NCBI RefSeq assembly: GCF_003201195.1
Contig: NZ_QICQ01000007.1
Span: forward strand, 29,585-93,584
Length of the DNA stretch: 64,000 nt
Reading direction: 5' to 3'
Source of the DNA: Nitrosomonas eutropha
GTDB lineage: Bacteria; Pseudomonadota; Gammaproteobacteria; Burkholderiales; Nitrosomonadaceae
Both the position numbers and the translations under genes were made by a program. The notes below the pieces were generated by a model, which was given only the letters and a program-made list of their open reading frames with translations, did no database searches and was not told the DNA's origin. Shown piece by piece: positions 14,513-23,698 of the stretch (position 1 is its first letter; every line of letters starts with the position of its first letter).

Positions 14513-15801
14513 TCAGCTGGCAGGAAGTCCAAAACAAAGCACGCACGCCAGGCAGTGTCGTGCTGAAACAGTGGATGGCACAGCGGGAAGCCACACGGAT
14601 CCAGAATGCCACTCACAGTCTCACAGACGGCACGCGTGGCAGCGAACTATACAGCTGGCTAGTCGATGGCCTTTCGAGCGCAGGAAAGCCCGTTAACGAG
14701 CAAACAGCGCTATCCGTATCGGCGGTGTATGCCTGCATTGGAATTATCGGCGGCGCGATCGCCAGCATGCCGTTCCACATCTACAAGCGAACGGAAGACG
14801 GCCGGGAAAGAACAACCCATGACTTGTGGTGGTTCTTCAATGAATCCCCTCATCCATCCTGGACCGCTTCAGCATTCTGGGAATACATCGCACAATCGCG
14901 GCTATTCCATGGCGATGCATTTGCCAGGATACATCGGGCCAGCAGGCTGTCACCGAAGATCGTTTCGATCGAACCACTGCACCCGAGTGCGGTGACAGTC
15001 GAGCAAGTGGACGGCCTGCTGCGTTACACCATCATCGATGACGATGCAACGCTGGTGACCATTGACCAGGGCGATATGCTGCATATCCCTGGTATCGGGT
15101 TTAATGGCCAACGCAGCATATCCGTGCTGCGACATGCATTGCGCACCTCCGCTGGTACAGCACTGGCAGCAGACGAGTACAGCGCCAGCTTCTTTGCCAA
15201 CAGCGCCCGTCCTGATTTTATCCTGACGACTGATGAAAAGATGTCGACGGATACCATCAATGACCTGCGCAGCCAGTGGCAGGCAAAGTATGGCGGCAGT
15301 GCGAGATCACATCTACCAGCTGTACTACAGGGTGGCATGAAAGCCCAGCAGCTGACCATGAACAGTGAAGATGCACAGCTACTAGCAACTCGGCAATTTC
15401 AGGTTGAAGACATCTGTCGGATCTTTGGCGTGCCACCGTTCATGGTCGGGCACCAGGAGAAAACCTCATCGTGGGGACAAGGTATTGAGCAGCTGGGTAT
15501 TAGTTTCGTCAAATACACTCTGCAGCGTCATCTACGCCCGATCGAACAGGAAATCAATCGCAAGATCTGGCCGCGTAGTGCCGGGTATTTCGCGGAATTC
15601 AATACAGCGGGATTGGAGCGCGGTGATCTGAAAACTCGCTACGAGGCCTACCGGGTAGCCATTGGCCGCGCCGGGGAGCCTGGGTTCATGACCGTGAACG
15701 AGGCGCGCCGGATTGAGAACATGAAGCCTATCCCAGGCGGAGATCAACTGCATACAGGAACCAATGATGGACAGAATGCTACAGCTACTGGCGCAGAATA
15801 A
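14509..15801 (+). CDS. HK97-family portal protein
   Basis: A 430-residue portal protein forming the dodecameric ring at the capsid vertex through which DNA passes. Family signatures are SVSAVYACIGIIGGAIASMP near residue 65, LLWYFF-like DLWWFFNESPHP, the SRLFHGDAFARI block, and VEDICRIFGVPPFMVG with the GQGIEQLGISFVKYTL helix in the C-terminal half. Length is typical. It overlaps terL by four bases and the protease by 38 bases, fitting coordinated assembly. Confidence 0.95.
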   Translation: MISWQEVQNKARTPGSVVLKQWMAQREATRIQNATHSLTDGTRGSELYSWLVDGLSSAGKPVNEQTALSVSAVYACIGIIGGAIASMPFHIYKRTEDGRERTTHDLWWFFNESPHPSWTASAFWEYIAQSRLFHGDAFARIHRASRLSPKIVSIEPLHPSAVTVEQVDGLLRYTIIDDDATLVTIDQGDMLHIPGIGFNGQRSISVLRHALRTSAGTALAADEYSASFFANSARPDFILTTDEKMSTDTINDLRSQWQAKYGGSARSHLPAVLQGGMKAQQLTMNSEDAQLLATRQFQVEDICRIFGVPPFMVGHQEKTSSWGQGIEQLGISFVKYTLQRHLRPIEQEINRKIWPRSAGYFAEFNTAGLERGDLKTRYEAYRVAIGRAGEPGFMTVNEARRIENMKPIPGGDQLHTGTNDGQNATATGAE

Positions 15802-16498
15802 ATCCAAAGGTTTGTTCAGGGCAGAATTATCTGGCGATGAAGCCACGATCTATTTGTACGACACGATTGTCAGTGATGATTTCTGGGGCGGGGTTACCGC
15901 CATCAGTTTCGTCAAGGAACTGATGGCTATCAAAGCACCGGTCATCCACTTGCGGATCAATTCCCCCGGCGGTGATGTGTTTTCCGCCCGCGCAATCGAA
16001 ACGGCCATCCGCGAGCATAACTCCGAAGTGATTGCCCATATCGATGGTGTGGCTGCCAGTGCTGCCTCCTACATCGCTCTGGCTGCGGACAATATCGTGA
16101 TCGCCGAAGGTGCGTTTTACATGATCCACAAAGCCTGGTCATTTGCGATGGGCAATGCGGATGATCTGCTGGAAATGGCTGCCTTGCTGGAAAAAGTGGA
16201 TGAATCACTGGTGACAACTTACGCGAAAAGAACCGGGCAGGCAGAAGATCAAATCCGAGACTGGATGAGAAATGAAACCTGGTTCAGTGCTGCCGAGGCA
16301 GTGGAGTATGGGTTTGCTGACTCAGTCGCAGAAGATGGCCCATCTGCTAGTGCATCCATCGGTTGGGATTTGTCAGCCTATAACGCAGCGCCAATCATTC
16401 GACAGGCACAACAATCGGCAGAGCCAGCAGAACAGGATCTACCGAAAATCGATACTGGTTATCTGCAGCGTATTGCTGCATTGGCCAGACATATGTAA
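15764..16498 (+). CDS. ClpP-type prohead maturation protease
   Basis: A 244-residue serine protease of the ClpP fold that should cleave capsid precursors during head maturation. The oxyanion segment INSPGGDVFSAR, the catalytic serine in GVAASAASYIALA and the histidine in FYMIHKAW are all present. The C terminus is a polar extension. The start ATG overlaps the end of the portal gene. It is a second, unrelated use of the ClpP fold in this prophage besides the SDH-type cargo protease. Confidence 0.9.
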   Translation: MMDRMLQLLAQNKSKGLFRAELSGDEATIYLYDTIVSDDFWGGVTAISFVKELMAIKAPVIHLRINSPGGDVFSARAIETAIREHNSEVIAHIDGVAASAASYIALAADNIVIAEGAFYMIHKAWSFAMGNADDLLEMAALLEKVDESLVTTYAKRTGQAEDQIRDWMRNETWFSAAEAVEYGFADSVAEDGPSASASIGWDLSAYNAAPIIRQAQQSAEPAEQDLPKIDTGYLQRIAALARHM

Positions 16499-16520
16499 CG
16501 GCGCTCCCACGCCAACAAGA

Positions 16521-16553
16521 CACCCGCCACGGGCAACCCTGGCGGGTTTTTTA
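16521..16553 (+). terminator. Terminator before the capsid gene, first of two identical copies
   Basis: CCCGCCA (16523-16529) pairs with TGGCGGG (16540-16546), with an inner GGG/CCC pair in the loop, followed by six T. The 33 bases are identical to those at 18136-18168. Confidence 0.85.
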
Positions 16554-16579
16554 TTGCCACCAATCCAAAGGAACAACTC

Positions 16580-17806
16580 ATGGCACAAACACTGCAAGAG
16601 CTGCGGGAGCGTCATGCCGCACTCGCAAAACAAACCCGCGAACTGGTCGAAAACAACAACGGCAGCTGGCAGCCCGAACACCAGGAGAAATATGATCAGC
16701 AACTGGCCGAACTGGATGATCTGAAAAACCAGGCCGACCGCATCTGCGCATTGCATGACAGGATTGCCGAAGAAGCTATGGCAGATCGTGCAGTCGAGGC
16801 AGTCCAACGGTCATCGCATGGAAGGAATGGATCGAATGCTCAGCTCGATCTGTTTGCCAAATGGGTGCGTGGAGGTGATCGCGCCATGACTGCTGAGGAC
16901 TGGACAACCATCCGCAATACCATGAGCACCACTACCCCCGGCGAGGGCGGTCATACCGTCCCGACCGAAGTAGTCGCTTCCATCATCGAGGTGCTCAAGG
17001 CCTATGGCGGCGTGCGTGAAGTAGCCAGTGTCATCAGTACGGCTGCCGGTAATCAGATGAACTTTCCCACCTCTGATGGCACCTCTGAAACGGGTGAATT
17101 GATCGCAGAAAACACCACAGCGACGGCGCAAGATCCAACCTTCGGGGTCGTCACACTCAACACCTATAAATTCAGCTCGAAGATCGTCGCCGCGCCGTTT
17201 GAGCTGCTGCAGGATTCGGCAGTGGATATTCAGGCATTCATCTCCCGTCGTCTGGGAGAGCGTCTAGCGCGGGTCCTCAATACCTATTTCACGACCGGCA
17301 CCGGCACTAATCAGCCAAAAGGCGTAGTGACTGCAGCAGCCTCCGGCAAAGTTGGCACGACCGGACAGACCACCACAGTCATTTTTGATGATCTGGTCGA
17401 TCTGATCCATTCGGTTGATCCAGCTTACCGGGCAGCTAGTGGTGTCAGATTTATGATGAATGATAGCGTGCTGAAATCCATCAGGAAAATGAAAGACACT
17501 CAGGGCCGGCCTGTCTTCCTGCCGGGTTATGATGGCCTGGGCGGAGCCATGGCTGATACGCTACTGGGCTATCAGATCACCATCAATCAGGACATGGCAG
17601 CTATGGCCGCCAATGCAAAATCTATCCTGTTCGGTGATTTCTCTCGCTATACCATCCGCGATGTCATGGGAATGACTCTGTTCCGGTTTGAGGATTCAGC
17701 TTACATCAAACTGGGCCAGATCGGTTTCCTGGCCTGGATGCGTTCCGGTGGCACGCTGACTGATGGCGGCGCACCTCTGAAATTTTACCAAAATAGTGCC
17801 ACCTAA
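16580..17806 (+). CDS. HK97-family major capsid protein
   Basis: A 408-residue major capsid protein. The first 100 residues are a charged coiled coil (LQELRERHAALAKQTREL, LDDLKNQADR), the scaffold-like delta domain removed by the maturation protease. The HK97 fold follows from about residue 110 (TTTPGEGGHTVPTEVVASII), with the typical late elements GRPVFLPG, LLGYQITINQDM and ILFGDFSRYTIRD. AAAGGA before the ATG is the ribosome site. It is bracketed by two identical terminators with a small gene behind it, which may help set the high capsid dose. Confidence 0.95.
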   Translation: MAQTLQELRERHAALAKQTRELVENNNGSWQPEHQEKYDQQLAELDDLKNQADRICALHDRIAEEAMADRAVEAVQRSSHGRNGSNAQLDLFAKWVRGGDRAMTAEDWTTIRNTMSTTTPGEGGHTVPTEVVASIIEVLKAYGGVREVASVISTAAGNQMNFPTSDGTSETGELIAENTTATAQDPTFGVVTLNTYKFSSKIVAAPFELLQDSAVDIQAFISRRLGERLARVLNTYFTTGTGTNQPKGVVTAAASGKVGTTGQTTTVIFDDLVDLIHSVDPAYRAASGVRFMMNDSVLKSIRKMKDTQGRPVFLPGYDGLGGAMADTLLGYQITINQDMAAMAANAKSILFGDFSRYTIRDVMGMTLFRFEDSAYIKLGQIGFLAWMRSGGTLTDGGAPLKFYQNSAT

Positions 17807-17815
17807 GGAGGCAAA

Positions 17816-18115
17816 ATGGCCATGGAAAAAGCACGGGTACTGGTTGCCTTTACGGTGCTGGATCAGCTTCTAAATCCCAATCAGGTAATCGAAGCGGATG
17901 AGGCCATCATCAAAGGGTTGGCCGATCAGGTGGACCGATCCCCCGAAGCGGTGGCGTACTGCCTTAATAACGGTGGAAAGATTATGACTATTCAATTCAC
18001 CTCGGCAGAAGATGATTTATCTGAAGGCAAAGAAAACGATCCGCCTGCAGGCAAAGAGGCTGATCAGTCCACAGCTGAAGCAGAAAAATCTACCCAACCC
18101 AAGAAAGGCAAATAA
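17816..18115 (+). CDS. Small phage protein following the capsid gene
   Basis: A 99-residue protein with a very strong ribosome site (AAGGAGG) and an ATG at 17816. The N-terminal 60 residues are folded-looking (ARVLVAFTVLDQLLNPNQVI), while the last 40 are a charged, low-complexity tail rich in E, K, D and P. Placed like head accessory or decoration genes of HK97-like phages, but no family recognised. Confidence 0.65.
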   Translation: MAMEKARVLVAFTVLDQLLNPNQVIEADEAIIKGLADQVDRSPEAVAYCLNNGGKIMTIQFTSAEDDLSEGKENDPPAGKEADQSTAEAEKSTQPKKGK

Positions 18116-18135
18116 ATTAACCCTCGCAGCTACTG

Positions 18136-18168
18136 CACCCGCCACGGGCAACCCTGGCGGGTTTTTTA
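18136..18168 (+). terminator. Second identical copy of the capsid-flanking terminator
   Basis: Same 33 bases as at 16521-16553, again with six T after the stem. It ends the capsid unit just before the head-tail connector genes, whose first ATG lies four bases behind the repeat. Confidence 0.85.
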
Positions 18169-18171
18169 ATC

Positions 18172-18729
18172 ATGCTCAAACGCGTTACCCCTCCTGTTGA
18201 CCAACCTCTTTCTTTGACTCAGGTCAGAGATCATCTGCGACTCACAGTGGTTGATGATGATCCTGTTTTGACAGGATTGATCGCTGCTGCCTGTGATATG
18301 TGCGAAGCTCAAACCGGCCGTGCACTAATGCCGCAAGAATGGGCTGTTACCGAAAGCGAGCAGTGCCGTTTTATCTATCTGCGTAAGTTGCCAGTAACGG
18401 CAATCACCAGTGTGAAACATATCGATGATTATGGCGATGAGTTAGCCATTGACCCTGCCGAGTATCGATTGACCAATCCCAGCGATAGTGCGCCTGCCTG
18501 GGTAGAGTTTTCAGAAGACGCCGCCATCCCGGCGGGTGGGATCCTCCGGGTAGTTTTTGCCTGTGGTTATACAGATGTCGATGCAGTTCCGCAGGCACTG
18601 AAGCAGTGGATGCTACTGCAGATAGGCCACTGGTACATGAATCGGGAATCCGTAAATATCGGCAACATCACCAGCCTTTTGCCCTACGTGGACGGCCTGT
18701 TGGATACCTACCGGATATGGAACTTATAA
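18172..18729 (+). CDS. Gp6-like head-tail connector protein
   Basis: A 185-residue connector protein. The N terminus (PPVDQPLSLTQVRDHLRL) and the following DDPVLTGLIAAACDMCEAQT are typical of the HK97 gp6-like family, which forms a ring below the portal. Mid-protein LRKLPVTAITSVKHIDD and C-terminal PQALKQWMLLQIGHWY also match. The ATG lies just behind a terminator, so it depends on readthrough or antitermination. Confidence 0.9.
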   Translation: MLKRVTPPVDQPLSLTQVRDHLRLTVVDDDPVLTGLIAAACDMCEAQTGRALMPQEWAVTESEQCRFIYLRKLPVTAITSVKHIDDYGDELAIDPAEYRLTNPSDSAPAWVEFSEDAAIPAGGILRVVFACGYTDVDAVPQALKQWMLLQIGHWYMNRESVNIGNITSLLPYVDGLLDTYRIWNL

Positions 18730-18730
18730 C

Positions 18731-19066
18731 ATGAGTGGAATCAAGTCAGGCCGATTGCGTCATCGCGTAGTCATCAAACAACGTGTGGACACGCAAGACG
18801 TGCAAGGCAATATCACGGAGTCCTGGGAATTATATCGTACCGTCTGGGCTGCGATCGAGGATCTGTCAGTCCGCGATTTTATCGCAGCGGATGCAGCGCA
18901 ATCACAAATTACCACCCAAATCACGATTCGCTATCTACCAACCTTCGATCCGTTACGTATGCGCATCCATCATGGCAATGTGGTTTATGAACCGGTAGGC
19001 GTGCTGGCAGATAAAGGCAGCGGTCGAGAATATCAGACGATCCCAACCAAGAGGCTAAGCAACTGA
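18731..19066 (+). CDS. Head-tail adaptor (head closure) protein
   Basis: A 111-residue head closure protein of the SPP1 gp16/HK97 gp7 type. It begins SGRLRHRVVIKQRVDTQD and contains the family segment WAAIEDLSVRDFIAADAAQS with RYLPTFDPLRMRI. It seals the filled head and offers a docking surface for the tail. It starts one base after the previous stop and overlaps the next gene by one base. Confidence 0.9.
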   Translation: MSGIKSGRLRHRVVIKQRVDTQDVQGNITESWELYRTVWAAIEDLSVRDFIAADAAQSQITTQITIRYLPTFDPLRMRIHHGNVVYEPVGVLADKGSGREYQTIPTKRLSN

Positions 19067-19599
19067 TGGCTAGCAAAATGGAACTGGATATCGAAGAATT
19101 GATGCAGAAAATCAAGCTCATCAATGAGGATGTGCGTTACAAAGGCGGTCGGTTTGCTTTACGTAAGGCGGCGCAGGTTGTGGCCACGGATGCCGTGCGA
19201 ATGTCCAAAGCCGTGGATGATCCGGATACGCCGGAAGATATCTCGAAGAATGTTGCCATCCGCTGGAATGGACGGCTGTTCAAAGCATCGAATGGGTATC
19301 AGATGGGATTTCGCGTTGGGATCCTGGGCGGCGCTCAAACGCCAAGTGCTCGCCCTAAGAAAAAGCGTGGCAAGTATACCCTCAGTGAATTGGGAGAATT
19401 ATCCGGGAAGGGCAAAGATAACCCCGGAGGGGATACCTTCTATTGGCGCTTCGTCAACTTCGGCACTAAAAATATACAAAGCAAGCATTTCTTTGAACCG
19501 GCACTTAAAAATAATACGAGTAGAGCGACAGCCGAATTTGTTACGCAGTTTGAGAAAGCATTGGATCGCGCCATCAGAAAAAAATTTAGACAGAGATGA
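19066..19599 (+). CDS. HK97 gp10-like tail completion protein
   Basis: A 177-residue protein of the HK97 gp10 type, part of the neck between head and tail. The core LRKAAQVVATDAVRMSKAVD and the C-terminal YWRFVNFGTKNIQSKHFFEP are the recognisable segments. A lysine-rich loop (ARPKKKRGKYT) is inserted in the middle. It overlaps both neighbours. Confidence 0.85.
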   Translation: MASKMELDIEELMQKIKLINEDVRYKGGRFALRKAAQVVATDAVRMSKAVDDPDTPEDISKNVAIRWNGRLFKASNGYQMGFRVGILGGAQTPSARPKKKRGKYTLSELGELSGKGKDNPGGDTFYWRFVNFGTKNIQSKHFFEPALKNNTSRATAEFVTQFEKALDRAIRKKFRQR

Positions 19600-19958
19600 T
19601 TCCGATCTTCTCTATCTGCGCTGCAGATCTGGGTGTCCAGGCATTGCTGGGGAAGAAGCCGACACGGCTGTATCAGTTTGGCATGGCACCTTCAATCCCA
19701 GTTTCCCCGTATGCCGTCTGGCGGCAAGTGTCAGGAGTGCCGGCTGCCTATCTTGGAGATAGGCCGGATGTTGATAGTTTTACGCTGCAGGTAGATGTCT
19801 TTGCAAAAACCCCGGAGATATCCCGAGAGGTAGTGGATGTACTCCGCGATGCACTGGAGCCACACTGCTACATCTCCAGCTGGGGCATGGAAGGAAGAGA
19901 TCCGGAAACAGAATTACACCGCATCAATTTCGATATAGATTTCATCATCAGGAGATAA
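19596..19958 (+). CDS. Tail terminator protein (DUF3168-like)
   Basis: A 120-residue protein placed and patterned like tail terminators, which cap the tail tube. [17 protein letters not shown] and [19 protein letters not shown] are typical of this family, with a C-terminal strand [14 protein letters not shown]. It overlaps the previous gene by four bases and is followed after five bases by the tube gene. Confidence 0.85.
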   Translation: MIPIFSICAADLGVQALLGKKPTRLYQFGMAPSIPVSPYAVWRQVSGVPAAYLGDRPDVDSFTLQVDVFAKTPEISREVVDVLRDALEPHCYISSWGMEGRDPETELHRINFDIDFIIRR

Positions 19959-19963
19959 CAGCC

Positions 19964-20680
19964 ATGGCAATCCTTACACAGGGCACGCAAGTATTCTTTA
20001 TTAACCCCAATGGTTCGGGCGGCAGAGAGGTGCAGGAGATCGACTGCGCAACTACATTCTCCCCGGGCGGCAACCCGGCCGATCAAATTGAAACGACCTG
20101 CCTGTCTGCAACCACACGCTCCTATCTCCCTGGTCTGCGAACACCAGGACAAGCAACACTTGGCATCAATGCCGATCCGGACAATGCTAGCCACATTGCA
20201 CTACATGGATTATCACAGACCGATCCAGCGCCGGTGATAACGTTTGCTGTTGGCTGGTCGGATGGCACACAGTTACCCACGTTACGAGTAAAAGGAACAG
20301 TAGACAGCATTACTGTAACTGCTGGTGGCAATGGCTATACCGGGACGCCAACAGTTACTATCACTGGCGGTGGTGGTAGCGGCGCAACCGCAACCGCTGT
20401 GACTGATGGTGATGCCGTGACAGAGATCATTATCACCGATCCTGGCACTGGCTTCACCAGTGCGCCAACCGTTACCATCACTGGTGGCTCTGGTACTGGC
20501 GCAACTGCAACAGCAGCCATTATTGCTGAGGATGGTATCAATCTGCCAACTGGCCGTACCTGGTTTGTATTCGATGGGTATATTTCCGACTTCCCATTCG
20601 ATTTTGCATCCAATACGGTAGTCACCTCTCAGGTTACGATCCAACGCACTGGCGGGTCTGCCTGGATGCCGAAACAGTGA
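19964..20680 (+). CDS. Major tail tube protein with inserted Gly/Thr repeats
   Basis: A 238-residue tail tube protein. The N-terminal ([24 protein letters not shown]) and C-terminal ([31 protein letters not shown]) parts belong to the tube family. Between about residues 114 and 187 lie two copies of a Gly/Thr/Ala-rich unit of about 40 residues ([20 protein letters not shown] and [20 protein letters not shown]). These probably form a surface-exposed beta structure on the tail, similar in role to the outer domain of lambda gpV, though placed internally. Its stop overlaps the next gene. Confidence 0.85.
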   Translation: MAILTQGTQVFFINPNGSGGREVQEIDCATTFSPGGNPADQIETTCLSATTRSYLPGLRTPGQATLGINADPDNASHIALHGLSQTDPAPVITFAVGWSDGTQLPTLRVKGTVDSITVTAGGNGYTGTPTVTITGGGGSGATATAVTDGDAVTEIIITDPGTGFTSAPTVTITGGSGTGATATAAIIAEDGINLPTGRTWFVFDGYISDFPFDFASNTVVTSQVTIQRTGGSAWMPKQ

Positions 20681-21039
20681 GCGCACTAATGCTGATCTCG
20701 ATAGAAAGTCTCAAGACACAAGGCGGATTTTCAGATAAACCGGTGAAGCGGACGATCACATGGCGTCAGAGTGACGAAGAATTTACCGGTGACGTATATG
20801 TCAGGCCGTTATCGTATGCATCCGCCGTCGCGGATCTGCGTAGCATAAATGACGATCTCGATCCGGTGGCATCCCGTATCGCATCGAGCATCACTGATGA
20901 ACAGGGAAAACCGATCTTCACCGTGCAGGACATTACCGGCGAAGCGGATCCGGATCGTGGGGCGCTGAATGGCAGCCTGACTATTGCATTGCTGAATGTC
21001 ATTGCCGAAGTAAATGGCCTGGGAAAGCAGCAGAGCTGA
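20677..21039 (+). CDS. Tail assembly chaperone, lambda gpG-like
   Basis: A 120-residue chaperone that should coat the tape measure during tail assembly. It begins with a GTG in a GTGA overlap with the tube gene (an ATG at 20689 is possible). It ends with LGKQQS just behind a GGGAAAG slippery site, so a fraction of ribosomes should shift to the -1 frame and make the longer form described next. The pair corresponds to lambda gpG and gpGT. Confidence 0.85.
   Translation: MSALMLISIESLKTQGGFSDKPVKRTITWRQSDEEFTGDVYVRPLSYASAVADLRSINDDLDPVASRIASSITDEQGKPIFTVQDITGEADPDRGALNGSLTIALLNVIAEVNGLGKQQS
21021..21027 (+). promoter_or_regulatory. Programmed -1 frameshift site GGGAAAG
   Basis: The heptamer GGGAAAG is read as G GGA AAG in the frame of the chaperone gene, the same slippery sequence used by lambda G/GT. 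The -1 frame is open from 21027 to the TGA at 21324-21326 without a break. Confidence 0.9.
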
Positions 21040-21326
21040 CCGAGGATGAGATCTGGCACGAGCTTGTACTCAATGGCGTGGGTGGCCGCACCATCGCAGA
21101 GGCAAAGCAGACCATCAGTTTCACCGAGTTTAAATCGTGGGTTGCTTATCGTGCCAAACGCGGCAGCTTCAATATCGGGTTGATGGTTGAGTTATCCATC
21201 GCACAACTAGCCGTCATGTATGCCAATGCACACAGCAAAAACGGTGGATTCAAATTGCATGACTTCGCCCCGCATTATGACGAACCGGTCGTCACACTGG
21301 ATCAAGCAATGAAGGAGTGGTTATGA
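21027..21326 (+). CDS. T-like extension of the tail chaperone, made by -1 frameshift
   Basis: Ninety-nine residues in the -1 frame, fused to the first 117 residues of the chaperone to give about 216 residues. The fused part begins [20 protein letters not shown] and continues with FTEFKSWVAYRAKRG and an HDFAPHYDEP segment. It has no convincing start of its own: the only nearby candidate (GTG 21078) lacks a ribosome site. The extension should bind the tape measure or tube protein as in lambda gpGT. Confidence 0.85.
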   Translation, partial: AAELTEDEIWHELVLNGVGGRTIAEAKQTISFTEFKSWVAYRAKRGSFNIGLMVELSIAQLAVMYANAHSKNGGFKLHDFAPHYDEPVVTLDQAMKEWL

Positions 21327-23698
21327 TGGCAAGCTCTTTAGGGACGCTTACTCTCGATCTCGTCTCCCGCATTGGCTCGTTTACCGAAGGCCTGGACAAG
21401 GCAGGCCGCCATGCGCAGAAGAAATCCAAAGAGATGCAGCGTGCGGCGGATGAGGTTAAGAAAGCCTGGTCCAACATCGGCAAGACAATTGCTGCCGGGC
21501 TGGCCGGCATCTCAGTTAAATCCATCTACGATCAGATGGCAGAGAACAGCAAGATGGCCGAGCAGGAACAGGTGCAGCTTGCAGCCGTACTCAAATCTAC
21601 CGGGGAAGTTGCCGGATACACGCAAGATCAGCTCAACAAGATGGCTGATAGTATGTCGGACCTGACCGGCATTGCAGCCGGAGAATTTACCAAAGCACAG
21701 ACCCGCCTCGCTGAATTTACCGGCATCATCGGTAATAATTTCCCGCGTGCGTTACAGGCTGCGACCGATATGTCAGTCCGTATGGGCATGTCTGTCACGC
21801 AGGCAATGGAACTGGTGGGCCGTGCGCTGGATGTGCCCAGCCAAGGCCTGGCCGCGTTATCCAGGCAGGGATTCCGGTTTACCGACGACCAGAAATTACT
21901 GGTCAAGCATCTTGAGGACACCGGACGGGCAGCAGAAGCGCAGGCGATTATTTTGGAAGCGCTTGAGACGACTTATGGTGGTGCGGCAGAAGCAGCCAGA
22001 AACACCTACGCTGGTGCATTGGAAGCACTCAAGACTACCTTGGGCGGATTGATGACCGGCGATGCAGGCTCGCTCAACGGCGCGCGTGACATGGTTGAGG
22101 ATCTGAACCGGGCATTGAAGGATCCAGAAGTCCAGGCGGCGATCAAAAGCGTTACCAACGCATTGATGGAAAGCGTCAATGCCGTTCCATATTTGCTGAA
22201 TGCGGTGGATGGATTTACCCGAGTTGTCAGAATTGCTGCGAATACCCTGGTTGGTTTTTTTGCATCTCAGGCAGGCAACATTCGGTGGTTGGCAGCCCAG
22301 GTTGAGGGCGCACTCTCTCATATCGGTATGGGGGATATGGATAAAGCGCGAGCATTGCTAAAGGAGGCCGGGCAGCAAGAGCAGATAGCCAGGATGGCTA
22401 ATGCAGAGATTGATCGCCTGATGGAAACAGAATTGCTGGGAGATCGGATAAAGCGCGTTGCAGCCGAGACCAAAGGCATCAAGGCGGATGCACTCAAGAT
22501 CGATCAGGAAGCAGAGATCGCAGCGGCAAAGGCAGCCGCAGCAGCAGCAAAAGCCAGCAAAGCAGCCAAGGCAAAGCGTGATGAGGGTGACAAGGCAGCA
22601 GAAGCGATCGCGCGCGAGCTGACAGCGATCGAGCGGGCAGCCAAGGTATGGGGCATGACAGCCGATGAGGTCAAGCTGTATGACCTGCGCATCATGGGTG
22701 CGAATGAACACCAACTAGCACATGCCGATGCCATTTTGAAAAGTATCACCCTGCGGGATGAAGAGAAAAAGCTGCTTGAAAATTATCAAGGTGTGGTCAA
22801 ATCACTGCGCACTCAGGACGAATCCCGTCTCGATACTTTGCGTGAACAGCTGTCCATCATCCAGCAGATGGGGTCTGAGGATCAAAACAAGCAGGCAGGC
22901 CGGGCGCTCGCTGGCATCATGGATGCATCCCCTGAGTTTGCCGGAGTGGGAGAAATTGCCGGTGGTTTCACTGGTGAATTCGGTAGGCTGGATAAAGCAG
23001 AACAGCAGCTCAACGAATGGTATGCCAAACAGCTGGGGATGGTGCAACAGTTCCGGGAAGAGTATTTGAACTATACCGCCGAAGCTGACGAAAAAGAACG
23101 ACTGCTGCATCAGGAGCACGCCAGAAAACTGCAGGCAATCGATAAGGCAAGGCAGATTGCAGGGCTGAATATGGCCTCTGATTTTTTTGGTAACCTGGCT
23201 CAACTGCAGAACTCACAGAATGCAAAAGCAGCCGCGCTGGGCAAAGCAGCTGCCATTACTCAGGCAGTTATCAAGACCTATGAGGCCGCAAATGCTGCTT
23301 ATGCGTCTGCTGCAGCAACGCCGGTAATCGGTCACATTCTTGGGCCGCTTGCAGCCGGTGCGGCGATTGCTGCCGGTATGGCAAATGTCGCTGCCATCCG
23401 TGGTATGGCACATGATGGAATTGATTCGGTGCCGCAGACCGGCACATGGTTGCTTGAGAAAGGCGAGCGTGTCACCACCGCACAAACCAGCGCGAAGCTG
23501 GATAACGTGCTGTCATCGATACAGGGTTCACAACAATCGCAACAGTCTGCGCTGCCCGTCGTCAATCTCAACGCTGTCAACGTCCTTGATCCGTCATTGG
23601 TGGGCGATTATCTATCCACCCCGGAAGGTGAGCAGGTACTGATCAACACCATCAGACGCAATCCAGATCAGGTCAGGCAAGTCGTCAACCATGGCTAA
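21323..23698 (+). CDS. Tail tape measure protein
   Basis: A 791-residue protein that sets tail length and reaches into the tube. It opens MMASSLGTLTLDLVSRIGSF, typical of lambda-gpH-like tape measures, and has a long helical, alanine-rich centre (EIAAAKAAAAAAKASKAAKA at about residue 395-415). Two hydrophobic segments at the C-terminal side (YASAAATPVIGHILGPLAAG, AAIAAGMANVAAIRG) could insert in the membrane at DNA entry. The ATG at 21323 overlaps the stop of the T frame in ATGA. Confidence 0.9.
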   Translation: MMASSLGTLTLDLVSRIGSFTEGLDKAGRHAQKKSKEMQRAADEVKKAWSNIGKTIAAGLAGISVKSIYDQMAENSKMAEQEQVQLAAVLKSTGEVAGYTQDQLNKMADSMSDLTGIAAGEFTKAQTRLAEFTGIIGNNFPRALQAATDMSVRMGMSVTQAMELVGRALDVPSQGLAALSRQGFRFTDDQKLLVKHLEDTGRAAEAQAIILEALETTYGGAAEAARNTYAGALEALKTTLGGLMTGDAGSLNGARDMVEDLNRALKDPEVQAAIKSVTNALMESVNAVPYLLNAVDGFTRVVRIAANTLVGFFASQAGNIRWLAAQVEGALSHIGMGDMDKARALLKEAGQQEQIARMANAEIDRLMETELLGDRIKRVAAETKGIKADALKIDQEAEIAAAKAAAAAAKASKAAKAKRDEGDKAAEAIARELTAIERAAKVWGMTADEVKLYDLRIMGANEHQLAHADAILKSITLRDEEKKLLENYQGVVKSLRTQDESRLDTLREQLSIIQQMGSEDQNKQAGRALAGIMDASPEFAGVGEIAGGFTGEFGRLDKAEQQLNEWYAKQLGMVQQFREEYLNYTAEADEKERLLHQEHARKLQAIDKARQIAGLNMASDFFGNLAQLQNSQNAKAAALGKAAAITQAVIKTYEAANAAYASAAATPVIGHILGPLAAGAAIAAGMANVAAIRGMAHDGIDSVPQTGTWLLEKGERVTTAQTSAKLDNVLSSIQGSQQSQQSALPVVNLNAVNVLDPSLVGDYLSTPEGEQVLINTIRRNPDQVRQVVNHG

